Positions 1 to 10,980 of a stretch of DNA of 64,000 nucleotides are shown here, one piece after another. Made by a program: the position numbers and the translations under genes. The notes beneath the pieces are model-generated. The model did no database searches, was not told the origin of the DNA, and saw only the letters and a list, made by a program, of their open reading frames with translations. The DNA comes from Carettochelys insculpta (Eukaryota > Chordata > Testudines > Carettochelyidae), in NCBI RefSeq assembly GCF_033958435.1, contig NC_134160.1:15239001-15303000 (forward strand), in the 5' to 3' direction. Positions within the stretch are counted from its first letter, which is position 1, and each line of letters begins with the position of its first letter.

Positions 1-52
1 GACTCGATGACCTCCTGAGGTCCCTTCCCACCTGAGGATTCTGTGATTCTAA
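1..52 (+). mobile_element. CR1 LINE 3' end (fragment)
   Basis: The first 52 bases match the recognisable 3' terminus of CR1 LINEs: a 'gatgacctcctgaggtccc' core followed by an 'attctgtgattct' tail. Only the 3' tip is in the window. CR1 insertions are usually 5'-truncated, so a short tail is typical. Identification is from the remembered CR1 3' consensus. Confidence 0.85.
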
Positions 53-1399
53 GGCGGGAAAGAGGTGGGGCAGGGGAGTGGTGGGGCCTGGGGCAGAGGA
101 GGGCTGGTCACATGGCTGGTGGCCGCAGTATCCCTTCCCCACTCACCTCTAATGTTTCCCTCTGTATGTGGAATAAATTTTATTGTGTGCAGCAAGGGAT
201 GTGCAGCTGTGCACCACCAGTAGAAATGTGCTGCCAGCTGCAGGTGCTCTGCTAATCAGCTGGGCAGCACCTGACCCTCTCCTGGGTGCCTGGCTAAGCA
301 CTCAGCTTACAGGGGCCGCTACTGCAGACCCCAGAAGAAATCAGGGGGAAGTAGCCTAAGCCTTCAGCCTCCAGCCAACTCAACCTCCTGCAGGACTGCC
401 GGAAAATCTCCAGTGGCCATTCGCTACACATGTGCCCATTCAGATTCCAAGCCTTCATCCTGCTCTCAAAGCCCTCAGCGGAGGGGCCCAGGCTGGGAGC
501 TGGGGCAGGACATGCAGGTTACAGTATTATATGAATGTGGCAATTTCTGAGCAGTGCTGCTGGTGCCACGCCAGCAACAGGCTGCGCAGCGCTCGCTCTC
601 GTGACATGCCACTGCTGGGACAAGCACGGAGCCCAAGGGAGTGCCGGGGGATGTGGGCGCAAGGGACTCATGGGAGAACAGCATCTGCAGGGTCTGATCC
701 AGCCCCACCCTTCCCAAAGGCCCCCTCGTGCACAACGCCGGCCTGCCCGCGTCCCAGAGCCTGCTGCTCTGCGAAGGGTTTGCTGGACCTGGCTGGGAGG
801 CAGTAAATGTAGTAAGACCCCCCAGCCCCCCACGGCCTGCATGCAATGAGACCAGTCCCAGAGGGCCATTCCTGGCCCGCTTCTGGCACAGCTAAGCCCC
901 CGCCACACACCCAGCCCCACGGCCGTACTGGGGCTGTGCCAAGGCAGTTCTCACCGTCTGCCTGACAGCTTGCCCAGCGCAGAGTGCGTGTGGGCCAGCA
1001 CCCCGCCCCCACTGCCCTACCTTGAGCTGGGGATGGGGCCTGGAGCCCTGCTGGCTGCGTGGGGTGTGGCTGCGGGGAGCACTGTCCCATGCCAACAACA
1101 TTACGCTCCACAGGCTCGTCCACACCTGGCTGTTACACCGGGGTAGCCAGGGGAGTGACTCCCAGGACACGGGGCGCTGGCTGCACTGAGGGGCTGTACA
1201 TGGCTCTGCCCCGCTGCCCCTTGTGCTGGCCTATCCCCTCCCGCTCCTTGCTTCCAGCAGTGGCTTAGCCGAGCTCCACTCCAGGGTCTCTTGTCTCCTA
1301 ACTGCTGAGCCTCAGTGTGTCTGCTGCTCCTCTCAGGTCTGCCTCCCCCCAGGAGGAAGTGACTCAGAACAAGACCCGCCCAGCAACGGCCACAAGCCG
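53..1399. other. No gene recognised; probable SDC3 intron 3
   Basis: I see no supported coding exon here on either strand. SDC3 exon 4 would be expected downstream of exon 3 on the minus strand. It should carry an acidic juxtamembrane stretch, and I searched for it by eye without success. Several overlapping open frames between 430 and 1270 are GC-rich chance frames without recognisable domains. Confidence 0.5.
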
Positions 1400-1580
1400 G
1401 GCCAGGCAGGGAGGGTCTCCCTGGCCTGTCTGCGGGAACCTGGGAATGGACAACAGGGCTGGCTCACTTGGTGATCCCCTGTTCCGTTCACCCCCGCAGG
1501 GGCACCTGGCCCTGGCCACTGTCGGCAGACAGGACACTGGGCTGCCTGGGCCTTTGGTCGGACCAACTTTTCACCCTCCC
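1400..1580 (+). mobile_element. CR1-type LINE 3' region fragment
   Basis: This holds the degraded phrase pattern of a CR1 3' untranslated region: a 'cctgtctgcgggaacctggg' segment, 'ggtgatcccctgtt', 'ggcacctggccctggccactg', then 'ggacactgggctgcctgg'. The same series, less altered, is at 23640-23800. It lies in the intron just downstream of SDC3 exon 3. Confidence 0.6.
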
Positions 1581-1736
1581 GCATCACCTCCACCTCTCAC
1601 TTGCGCAGTGCTCAGAGCTGTGTGGATGCTGCTTTGATGCTGCAGCTCCGGCCAGGGCTGGGCTCTTAAGCCCAGGGAAGCGCAGAAGGTTTGACCCCCC
1701 CCAGCCACTCAGGGTAGAAATGCCCTTGTCCCCTAC

Positions 1737-2296
1737 CTGGGGCGTGTCCGTGGGTGCCGAGATGGTGGCAGGTGGCAGCAAGATGGTGCTTTTCTCCGTG
1801 ACCACCATGGTCCTGGAGGTGGACCCCGTCCTGGGCCTGGCAGTGCTGGGGGTGATGGGTCTGGATGTGGCAGCCTCCGGGACTGTGCTGGTTTCCGTCA
1901 CAGCTGTGGTCGGCACATCCAGCGTGGTGGCCCGTGTCGTGGCTGTTGTTGTGATGAGGGAGGGCAGGACCCTCCAGATGGTGGTGGGCTTGGCAGTGGG
2001 GGCAGTGGGGCTCGCAGCAGTAGCTGTTGTTGGAGGGGGTGGGGTGTCGCTGGCTGTGGCACTGGGGGTAGTCGCTTTCCAGCTGGGAGTTGCTGCTGGT
2101 GCCTCTGTCACCCGAGGGATGTAGAGGACACTGGTCACGTGCTCCCGGGTGGTTTCTTCTGCCGGCAGCATTGCAAAGGGCGTGGCCACCGGCTGCACAG
2201 CTGTGATGGGCAGCACGGCCGGCGGGGTGGGGAGCGAGACCAAAGGGTCTGTGCGGAGCCTCACCGCCGTCTCCAGCCCAGACTCCTGCTCGAAAT
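1737..2296 (-). CDS. SDC3: Syndecan-3 exon 3 (mucin-like ectodomain)
   Basis: This is the large ectodomain exon of syndecan-3, a transmembrane heparan/chondroitin sulfate proteoglycan of neural and muscle cells. Read on the minus strand it opens FEQESGLETAVRL and continues with TPPAVLPITAVQPVATPF, which aligns with the vertebrate SDC3 sequence I know. About 150 residues rich in Thr, Pro, Ala and Ser follow, the mucin-like region that distinguishes SDC3 from SDC1, SDC2 and SDC4. The acceptor is a pyrimidine-rich tract ending GCAG before base 2296. The donor is CAG|GTAGGG, with the last exon base at 1737. The exon supplies two bases to complete a codon begun in exon 2, then exactly 186 codons, so it ends in phase 0. 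No stop or frameshift is visible. The membrane and cytoplasmic exons are not in the window. Confidence 0.93.
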
Positions 2297-3983
2297 CTGC
2301 AACGGAGGCAGAAGCGTGGCTGTGAATGTGAATGTGGGGCGTCTTGGGAGTGGCACAAGAGTCAAGCTGCAGGCCGGGGGTCAGGGTGCCCAGCGTGCTC
2401 AGGGTTTGGGGCTGGCTGCCCTGCAGACATGGCGAGGGGGATCTGAGTGCCAGCTCTAGAGAGGGGGTGCCAGCTTGTGCCTTGTTGAGCACTGCCCAGT
2501 GCAGAGCGGGCTGGTCTGGCCCCCCGTGTGTGAGCTGGGCGCAGATGAGGATTAACTGGCCAGGATAGCTCAGTACTGGGGCTCTGACGTGCTTGTCGAT
2601 TGCTGCGTGCACCAGTCTCATGCCCAGTGCAGGAGCCCAGGGCAGGAGGGAACGGGGAACCTCCCAGCCAGGAGAGAAGTGACATGCTGCAGGTGTTGGG
2701 TCCTTCCCACGAGGAGAGATCGCCAGGCACACAGATCTTGCTTATTATGCAACCTTCTATGGGCTGGACGCAGGAATTTCTGAGGAGTTCAGACCGAGCC
2801 CCGCTGCAAGGCCCCACCACCCTCCCCATCCAGTCAGCCTCCCCCTCAGCCCCAAACCCCTCCCCACCCCAACTTGTCCCAAAGATGCTCCCCGCCCTCG
2901 CACTCAGCCTGGGAGTGGGAGGATGGCTGGAGCAGGGGGCAGGCACTGGCTGCAGCAGCAGCTGCAGGGCAGTGCCTCCTCCTGGCCTCCCTCCCACCCC
3001 CCAGCACTCACCAGGTGGAGCTCTGCCTTGGCTTGCCGGCCCGCTGAGCCCTGCTTCTCCCCGGGGGCTGCAAAGCCTCCAGCCCCCCGGCAGGCTCTGC
3101 AGGGCTGGAGGCCGCAGTGCAGTGCCCTACAGCGGGGGAGACGATCCCCTGCGGCTGTCCCCTGTCCCAGTAATGCCCAGTGAGGCTGGTCGGGGAGGGG
3201 CCATGGGGGCGGAGCAGGGACGGGGGTGTGGCCCAAGGGAGGGGCGTTCACACCCCTCACAGCTCCCCGCACACAGGCCTGCTCTATAAACACTGGGGCC
3301 CATTGGTGTGCATTTAGCAGCTTTCAGCTTGTAAATGTCTCTCCTGTTTGCCTACAAATGCTGCGATCTGCGGGCAGTAACCTGCCGCAAGTGACTGCCC
3401 TGTGGGACTAGGAGGATCCCGAGTGCTGTGAGCTTTGATGGCAGGGGCCATTCATCCTATAGGCTGGCTTATGCGGGGGGAGACAGACCAGGGAGCCCTG
3501 GGGCCTGCTGGTGACTCCCTGCTAAGGCTGTTACAGGGCATGAGAAGCTCACAGTGAGCATCAAAGCACACAGCTCACAGCCATGTGGTTGGTAACAGCC
3601 AGCCCGGAGACTGGGGCCAGTGGCCAGGAGCTGCTCCAGACACACATTTCCATGCACCACAAAGGCAGAGCCCCTTTTCCTGGAGCAAAGCACCCCTCTA
3701 ACGCTGACATGTGCCAGCCCCCTGCCAACACATGGCTTGCTGGGGAAGGCCGGGCACACCTCATGCTGCAGAAACAAGCCCCCTCGGGGCTGGGAGAGAG
3801 CACCTTCCCAGGGCAATGGAACTGTGAGGCCAGGCATTCTCCACAGGGGGCAGGTGAGGTGTAAGTCACTCCCTCCTCTGGAGCTCTTGATTCTCATCAC
3901 CTCATAGGCTGAGCAGTAAAGGCAGTGGAAGAGGTCCCAGGGAGCGCCCAGCTGATCGCCTCCCTGTGGGCCTTTATACTTAC
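2297..3983 (-). other. SDC3: SDC3 intron 2
   Basis: This 1.69 kb intron lies between the two SDC3 exons, with donor T|GTAAGT at 3983 and a GCAG acceptor at 2297. It is GC-rich. I recognise no repeat or embedded gene, and the open frames inside it show no domain. Confidence 0.85.
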
Positions 3984-4101
3984 ATCCCGAGCCGGACCCC
4001 GAGTACTGATCGTCAATTTCATCATCTGCAAAAGGGTCATCATCCCCCGACCCTTCCAGGTCCACCGGCCTCTCGTCATTTTCGTTACGCCAGCGCTGTG
4101 C
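3984..4101 (-). CDS. SDC3: Syndecan-3 exon 2 (glycosaminoglycan attachment region)
   Basis: This minus-strand exon encodes AQRWRNENDERPVDLEG, then SGDDDPFADDEIDD, then YSGSGSG, the N-terminal mature region of syndecan-3. The Ser-Gly pairs beside acidic residues (EGSGDDD and the SGSGSG run) are the expected attachment sites for heparan or chondroitin sulfate chains. The exon is 118 bp. It begins in phase 0 and ends one base into a codon, which exon 3 completes as TAT (Tyr), giving the family's SGSGSGYFEQESG junction. The donor is T|GTAAGT. Two tandem acceptors six bases apart (before 4101 and before 4095) are both in frame. I chose the outer one because it keeps the Ala-Gln that precedes RWRN in known SDC3. 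Exon 1 with the signal peptide is not identified. Confidence 0.94.
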
Positions 4102-6914
4102 CTGGAATCAAGCAGAGGGGAGAGTCACATAGGGAAATTATTAGCAATAGCAGTGTCAGGGCCCCATTGAACCAGGTGCCACACACACCCAGAGTCAGAG
4201 ACAGTCCCTGTGCTGATGAGTGACATGCTGCAACAGGCAACGGGTGGGAGGAGGAGGAGAATCAGCTGGAAATAGAATCCGGGACTCCTGAGGCCATGGC
4301 TGGGGCCCTGGGATGACTAGGCTACCCTGCCACTCAACCACAGCCCCTCTGCTCTGGGTACACACACACAACTCCTCCTGAGATGTTAGCAGCTGCAGGC
4401 ACCTACCCATTTGTCACAGGGCAGGGGGCATAACAAGGAGTAAAATTTTCCAGAGTACCTGCCTGATTTAGGGTCATAAGCACCATCTGCAAAAACGGCT
4501 CTTAGGACCCTAAAACTTAGAGAAAGTCAGTGGGTTTTAGGCTTCTAAATGCCCAATTCACTTAGACTCCTAAGTCACTCAGGCTCTTCAAACCGTGATG
4601 CAAGGTCTCCGTTTGCCCATAGCCCCTCGGTCTCTGGAGCTATCAGTGTGCTGCATGACTGCCAGCCACTGCTGAGCTCCGTAGCCTCCAAATGGGCCAG
4701 GGACTTTCCAAATGCAGAGGCACAAAGACACAGCCCAGGTCTAATTCTTCCTCTGGGCTGTCTTCAAAGAGCGGCTCAGGGCTATCCGGGGAGCGCCATC
4801 GTGCGGGCAAGACTGAATTGTACAGCTCCCTCTGGAACTGCACCAGCAAAATGGCTGTGGCATTTTGAGGGTGTGCTTTGAATTGTATGAACTCAGGAGT
4901 TGTGGTGAACATCACAAGCAGGCCCAGAGGCGCCTACCAAGACCAACATTCCAGGGGGTGGTACAGATGCAGAGCAAAGCTGGACAGGCTGGACACAAGT
5001 GTAGGTGAACAGAAGATGGTGGAAAGGGAAACTCACAACAGCTGGTCAGTTTCCCTTTGCGGGCTGCCCTGGTGCTGCAGGCACAGTGCAGTGGGGATAT
5101 GGAGGAGAAGTGATGGGATACAGAGCCCGGGAGCAGGAGGTGGGGGGGAGGTGGAGGCTTGGCATAAAGTTTATAGGAGCTACGCTTCAGACAGAGCACC
5201 AGGCGCCCTTTCCGAGGGCTCAGTGGAAGGGACCCACGCTGCGGCATTGCCCCCCAGAAAAAGCCTGTTGCACATTAGGCAGCAGGGGCATTATCCAAGT
5301 CCCTCTCTGCGGTACCGCAAACCACAAGTCAAGTGCCTGGGGGTCACGGCCCTGACAGCTCAGTGCCCTATACTCAGGCAGCAGTCAGGGTACAGCCCCA
5401 GACCCCACAGGTGTCTTTTACAGGCCTTCCTTTTCTTCCCTCCATTGAAAAGGTCCCGTAGCGCTCCAAGGCCCTTCCGTCCAGCCCCTTCCCGTGACTG
5501 GGAGTGGAATTCATCTCTCTGACGGCTGCCCATGCTGGGTGCTGTTGAGAAGATGGGTAAGGTGTCTTAAATGGTCTTCTCCAGCTCAAATTTGTGTGTG
5601 TCTCTGAGTCTCTGCTTGCCAACAGACTCAGCCACAGGCTTATTGGCCAGGGACCAATAGCCAGGAGGACACAGAGTAAAAGGCTGCCCCATGCCCACAC
5701 CAAGGGTGTCTAGGATCAGAAAAGGGCCGTCCAGCTTATGGGAGGGTCCGGGTTAGTGTCTTGCAGACTGGATTTGCAGAGCGCAGGGCCATGTGCAAAA
5801 GTGTTGGTGCGAGTACTCACCTCGCTGCCACCACTGCAGGAAATGCACGAGTACAGCCAGCACTACCCCTGCAGTCGGACAGCTCCGTAGCCACTCGCCC
5901 AGGCCCGCGCCCCATTCACACGCAGCCCTAGCAACCAGGTAAGCAGCTGCTGGTGTGTGAGTCACCTGATCTCTGTTCCCACAGTTCTCCCTCTGCTTGT
6001 CCCACTGCATCTGCTAACCTGGCAGCAGAATCTTCCCACAACTCTGCCCCTTGAAACAGCCTCCCTGCAGCTTTCCCCCTCCCGGCTCAGCTAAACCTGC
6101 AGTGTTAGTTTCTCTTTCTGGCCAGGTGGACGCTGCAGGCTGATGGCAGCCAGGGCTATAAAAATCCCACGCTCCCGAGCAACACAGTTCCACTGCCCCA
6201 GCCCCCAGGCAGACAGTGCTACTTGGACAGTAGGAGGATGAAATCCCCCGGGAGCACCCAGAGGCACAGCAAGTCTTCCTGTAAGCGCTCTGCAGGCAAG
6301 TGGCCCAGGCACCGTTCTGAGTGCAGCCCGGCACGGGCTTTCTGGCCAGAGCCTGAGTGATTTGAGCCTGACGAGGGAAAGCCCCTTTCTGAAGGCAGGA
6401 CATGATCCCTCCAGGTGATGAGCGCCCTCCACCCTGACCGAACACCTGGAGAGCAGGATCAGGCTTTGCAACTGCATCCACCTCACGAAGACTCCCAGGG
6501 GGATGGGGAGGAAAGCTGGTTCACAGCAGAGGGATTTCCTGCCAGCAAAGGCATCCCTGCAACCCGCCCCTCCGGAGATAATGGGCCCTCCTGCCTCCCG
6601 GGCCAGTGTGATTCAGCATCAAGGCCCCAGAGGAGTGGAGATCTGAGCCCCGGCCCGTCCGCGGGGGGCAACTCTCCCTCTGCACCGGGGGCTGAGGGGG
6701 CAGACTGCTCAGATTTCACTGTAAGGCTCATGGAAGGATTGTTTGGGTTTCCAGCAGCTGTAGCAGAGACCCTGCCAAGCTCACAATGGGCTCATTGACT
6801 GTCATGCCCCAGCCCCATGCCCCATCTGTCATGGTGCCCAGTCTAGCTCCAGGCAGGAGGGCTTGCTAGCCACCCTCCTGGGGAGAGCACCTCTGGCTGC
6901 TCACTGGAGAGGCG
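4102..6914. other. SDC3: SDC3 intron 1 start; no other gene recognised
   Basis: This follows SDC3 exon 2 on its upstream side, so it is intron 1 unless exon 1 is hidden here. A hydrophobic minus-strand stretch near 5640-5700 resembles a signal peptide, but it starts at a non-ATG codon and lacks a convincing donor in the right phase, so I did not call it exon 1. No clear repeat is seen. Confidence 0.45.
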
Positions 6915-7028
6915 CGTGGGGAGTTTTTAAGTCCCGGCTTGACAAGGTCCTGGCTGGGCTGATTTATTTGGGGTTGATTTTGCTTTAGGCAGGGGGCTGG
7001 ACTAGATGATCTCCTGAGGTCCCTTCCA
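6915..7028 (+). mobile_element. CR1 LINE 3' end
   Basis: This contains the CR1 3' sequence in order: 'tttttaagtcccggcttgac', 'ctggctgggctgattta', 'gggggctggactagatgat', 'ctcctgaggtcccttccag' and a terminal 'ggattctatgat'. It is a 5'-truncated insertion on the plus strand, relatively well preserved. Confidence 0.9.
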
Positions 7029-7324
7029 GCCCTAGGATTCTATGATCATTAACGATCTCCGCAGGGTAATGGCCTGTCCAAATCCAACACCAGTTTTCTC
7101 CCACCTGGCCATGGGACTTTCCTGTCCCTTGGCCAACCAGTGCCTTAAAACTGACCCTAACTGCCCTTGGACTACGACAGCCCTGTTAAACTCTGGCTCC
7201 TGCAGTTCTCCTCTGAAAGGGTCCCACTGAGAGGGCTGGAGCGTGGGATGGCAGGCCAGTGTCCTGGGACAGCGCTGTTTGTCTGGCTTTTAGAGCAGGT
7301 GGGAGCATGGGTGCTGTGCTTTAC

Positions 7325-7430
7325 TGGACACTGACATGCCATGTGTCCCTGGGTAAGTCATTTAGCTGCTCAGTGCCTCAGTTTCTCCCTTTGGATCATT
7401 CAAAGAATATTTTAGTAAAGTGATAGACTG
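7325..7430 (+). repeat. MIR-like SINE relic
   Basis: The phrase 'gtccctgggtaagtcattta' followed by 'cagtgcctcagtttctccc' is the conserved core and post-core of MIR-type SINEs. Only this central part is recognisable. Confidence 0.6.
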
Positions 7431-8980
7431 TGAGAAATTTCTCTGCATACCATGTCCACTTGAAACTCCCATGGAGTTCGCAGGTATAAAACGCAGCCTT
7501 CCTGCTCCAGAAGTACAGGCACCCGACAGCCGAACTAAACAGGAATCCTCATCAGCTTGCAGAGGCATAGGGCTTATGACACGTAGTGCTGAAGTTCTAC
7601 TTCCACCCAGCAGAGGGCAGTGTGCATACACTCACTAGGTATGTGCTACCAGAGGAAACCATTTCATGGTATGTGGCAAGTTCTCATTAATGCTGGGAAA
7701 ACACTTTGAGATCACTAGCTGGAAGATGATCTGGAAATGAGCATTACTGTGGTGTCTCCTGCAGCACTGGGAAGGTGAAAACCCCCAGGCCAAGCTGTGG
7801 CTTCCAGGGCCTTTTGGTTCACTAGGCTGATTTCCCAGGCTTCTCTTGTAGTGACTACAAGAGTTGACAGGTGAGATTCACCCCTGTCCAGAGGGGTAAG
7901 AGCACGGCACAGACACTGGTTCCCTCTGTCTTTCAGTGGCGCCAGCACTGCCCACTGCAAGCATTTTATAAACATGAAACTGGCCCGCAAATTCCAAGAA
8001 TGAGAGATTTGGGTTGTTTTAAAGAACACCTTTGGGGTTCTTTCTTTGCTCCTGTGTGCACTCCCATTCCAGGGTCACTTCTTCAAGAACCTCTCTGCCA
8101 CCCTGACAGCCAGACACGTCCTTTTCTCTTTTGAGTGACAAGTGTGATCCTCACCTAATCACGTGTCTCCTGGAGTAGGGGCCTTTTCACACCTACCACA
8201 CGCCTCTCAAGGAAATCACAAGAGCTGCCTTAGGCACCTGCTTTTCACAGAGGTAACAAGTTAGCAGAAGATCCTGGCGGGTTAGTTCTTGGAGACCCCA
8301 GAGCTCCATACAAGGTCACATGCTATCTGTTTGATGCCCCCAAACTCCCGATAACAACAGCCAGATGGGCAGGCCGTTGGGAAGCTCATTCCTGGGCTAC
8401 TGGAACCATCCCAGGTAACTGGAGCCATTGACTCCCTGGCTGCTTGTGCCTGGGATGGGAAAGCAGTGGGAGATCTCATTCCAGGAATTGCTGAGCTGCC
8501 GTTTCACATTTTGTGGCACGGGCAGCTCCCACCAGCCCCACAAAGGAGAGATGCCTGCAAACCAACACTTGTGCCATGGATCCATTTCACTGGCACAACA
8601 GACTGAGGTGATCCAGCACCAGAACCAGGTGCCAGCATAAAGCCCCTCCCCCAGCACTAAGGGCAGCCAGGAGATACCACTGCAAAACCCCGGGCTAAAA
8701 CACCAGCCAGCAATGTGCAATTAACAATGGCTCTGCAAACAGGTGAGTTTATTGCCGCTCTTCTCAGGTGGGGTTCCATGTGGTCACCACCATCCTAGGA
8801 ACACCCAAGGTGCAAGGAGGATTGGCTGGACCATCAAGATGGCGTGCTGCTATTATGCAGCCTTACAATGCCTCAGTGTCTCCTGGGCCTCTCTGGTGAC
8901 ATTAGGCCTAGAAACCTTCCAGTCACCCACCATAAAACTATTCAAAGGTCCAAACTAAAATCGTTGCCCCCTTCATCGGG
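7431..8980. other. No feature recognised
   Basis: About 1.5 kb with no convincing exon, RNA gene or named repeat. The small open frames have no recognisable motif. Confidence 0.4.
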
Positions 8981-9130
8981 GACCTTAGTGTGCTTAACAT
9001 ACAACTTAGAGCAGCCTTGTGAGGTAGGTATTAACCTCGAGTCACACGTGGGGAAGCCAAGGCACAGAGCATGACATGACTGCAAAGAATCAAGAGGTCA
9101 GCTAGTCCAGCCCCCTACGCAGTGGGAAGA
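8981..9130 (-). repeat. MIR-like relic followed by a small CR1-like tip
   Basis: The stretch 'ccttgtgaggtaggtatta' with 'gtggggaagccaaggcacag' is the reverse-complement arrangement of a MIR 3' half. Directly after it, 'caagaggtcagctagtccag' resembles the reverse-complemented CR1 tip. Both are short and diverged. Confidence 0.5.
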
Positions 9131-9146
9131 TTAGCTATACCTACAC

Positions 9147-9538
9147 CAGCAGTTCTCAAGCAGAGGGATGTGTAACCCTGGGGTTACGGGGAGCTGTTTC
9201 AATGGGTACATCAATTCATCTAGCTATTTGACTGGTTTTACAGCAGGCTAGATAAAAAGCACTAGCAAAGTCAGTGCAAACTAAAATTTCATACAATGAC
9301 TTGTTTATGCTGCTCCATAGACTACACTGAAAGGTTAGTGCAATATTTATATTCCAGTCGATTTATGTGCTAATTATAGGGTAAGCAATTGTTTGGTAAC
9401 AGCGCACTGGGACACTTGTACATTTTTATGTCTGATCTTTGAAAGCAAGCAGGCTTTAGGTTAGGTGAATCTTGTGTACACAAGACAAATCAGTCTCCTG
9501 AAAGAGGTGCAGTAGTCTCAAAAGTTTGAGAGCCACTA
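9147..9538. mobile_element. hAT-type non-autonomous DNA transposon
   Basis: The 392-bp element begins CAGCAGTTCTCAA and ends TTTGAGAGCCACTA, which are imperfect terminal inverted repeats of hAT type. It is flanked by 8-bp direct repeats, acctacac at 9139-9146 and acctagac at 9539-9546, matching at 7 of 8 positions. Eight-base target duplications are diagnostic of hAT elements. The interior is AT-rich with no transposase frame, so it is non-autonomous. Confidence 0.8.
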
Positions 9539-9546
9539 ACCTAGAC

Positions 9547-10980
9547 CATCCCTGACCTCTGTTTGTCTTGGGACAGAGCTTTGACTAGAACACATGGCCA
9601 TGGGGCCCTTTCTCCTAGTGGCTTGGAAGGATGAGATTTTTTTCAGTAGATGTCAGTAAACATCAGTTTCAAGGTGATGAAGTGAGAAAGGGATGAAAAA
9701 TATTTCCATCCCTAATAACTGAAATAATCAGACCGGGAAAGCAAGGCAAATGTTTCTTCAGAACACAACACAGTAGGTTCATTATGGAGGTATTTACGTC
9801 ATATATTTACCTTGTATATTTTGACACACACAGTTGCCAGTTTGTGTTTTAACAGTGATAAAGTTTTTGCTTTTTGAATCTCATCTGTCATTAAATATAG
9901 CGTGACTGCCCCCACATAGGTCCTGCAACTGTGAAAACTGAAAATCGATAAAAGTAATTTTGAAAAAGCTTAAAAATGAACATCAATATTATCTATTAGA
10001 GCAAAATAAAGATCACATCTGCCAAGCTTGCTTGTATGTTAGCCATCACAGCCACCTTCCTCCCAGCAGAGCAGCCAAATGCTCCTCTGGACTTCGCATG
10101 CAGGGTTTGAAACAGCCTCTCCCGTGAGATTTCCAGAGCCGCCCCCTGTGCATGGGGCTGCAGATGCTACAGCCTGTTTGAGACTGGCTTTCTTCTGGCC
10201 TGGAGTGGAACTTGAAGCGCAGCAACAGTGACAAACAGGGAAATTATGGACAAGGATAATGGCCCCTTTCAAGCCTCACAGCGCTTTGCTTTTACAATCA
10301 ATTTCAGGTTTGGACACATTCCAGAACAGTCGGTATTTCCCTAGCAAACACCCCAGATGCCCAAAGTCTCTGGGGAGTAAAGAAGAATTAAGAACAATGC
10401 ACATCATGGTGCTCCACCAATGGCAGTAAGGTTTAGGAACTCTGAAAGGTGGACACCAATATTTTAACAAGCAGAATGCAGTTTGGCGCAGGAGGCTCTG
10501 TTTCTGAATGATTCTTCTTTGTTATGTATAGCCTCAACTTTGTATGAAGCAAAAAGCTGGCATCATGAAGAGGCATGGAAAGAATCCAGGCACAACAACT
10601 AGATGAATCACATCAGACACAGGATTAAAACCCAGGGTTTGAAGTTCTAAGAACTCGGGCCTCTCTGCTTGAACGTGCTGTATGGGTATTTCGATGGAAA
10701 AGCACAGTTTGCCAGGTAGAAAACTTTGGAGGGAGCACCAGGGAGTCAGTCTGTGTGCACATGGCTGCATTTGCAACAGCTCTGCAAATAGTTCTCCTAA
10801 GAGATGGCCAGTTTTGTTTCCAAGTATGGAGTCCTCACATGTCATTATCCAGCACACGGTCCACAGAACACCAGCCATTTGGACTAAAGCAAAACAGCAG
10901 GGAGAAGTGGCAAATCTTCTACCTTCTCTGCAGTTCTAGCAAATGAGTAGTACACAGAGGACAGTACAAAACCAAGCCTT
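9547..10980. other. AT-rich stretch without recognised feature
   Basis: No gene is recognised. The first half is AT-rich (9630-10030). The later part has short open frames on both strands without domains. Confidence 0.4.

Noticed and set aside
5374..5703. SDC3 exon 1 (hydrophobic N-terminus MVWAWGSLLLCVLLAIG)
   Set aside because: The apparent start codon is TTG, there is no CpG-rich promoter context, and no donor in phase 0 follows the hydrophobic run.
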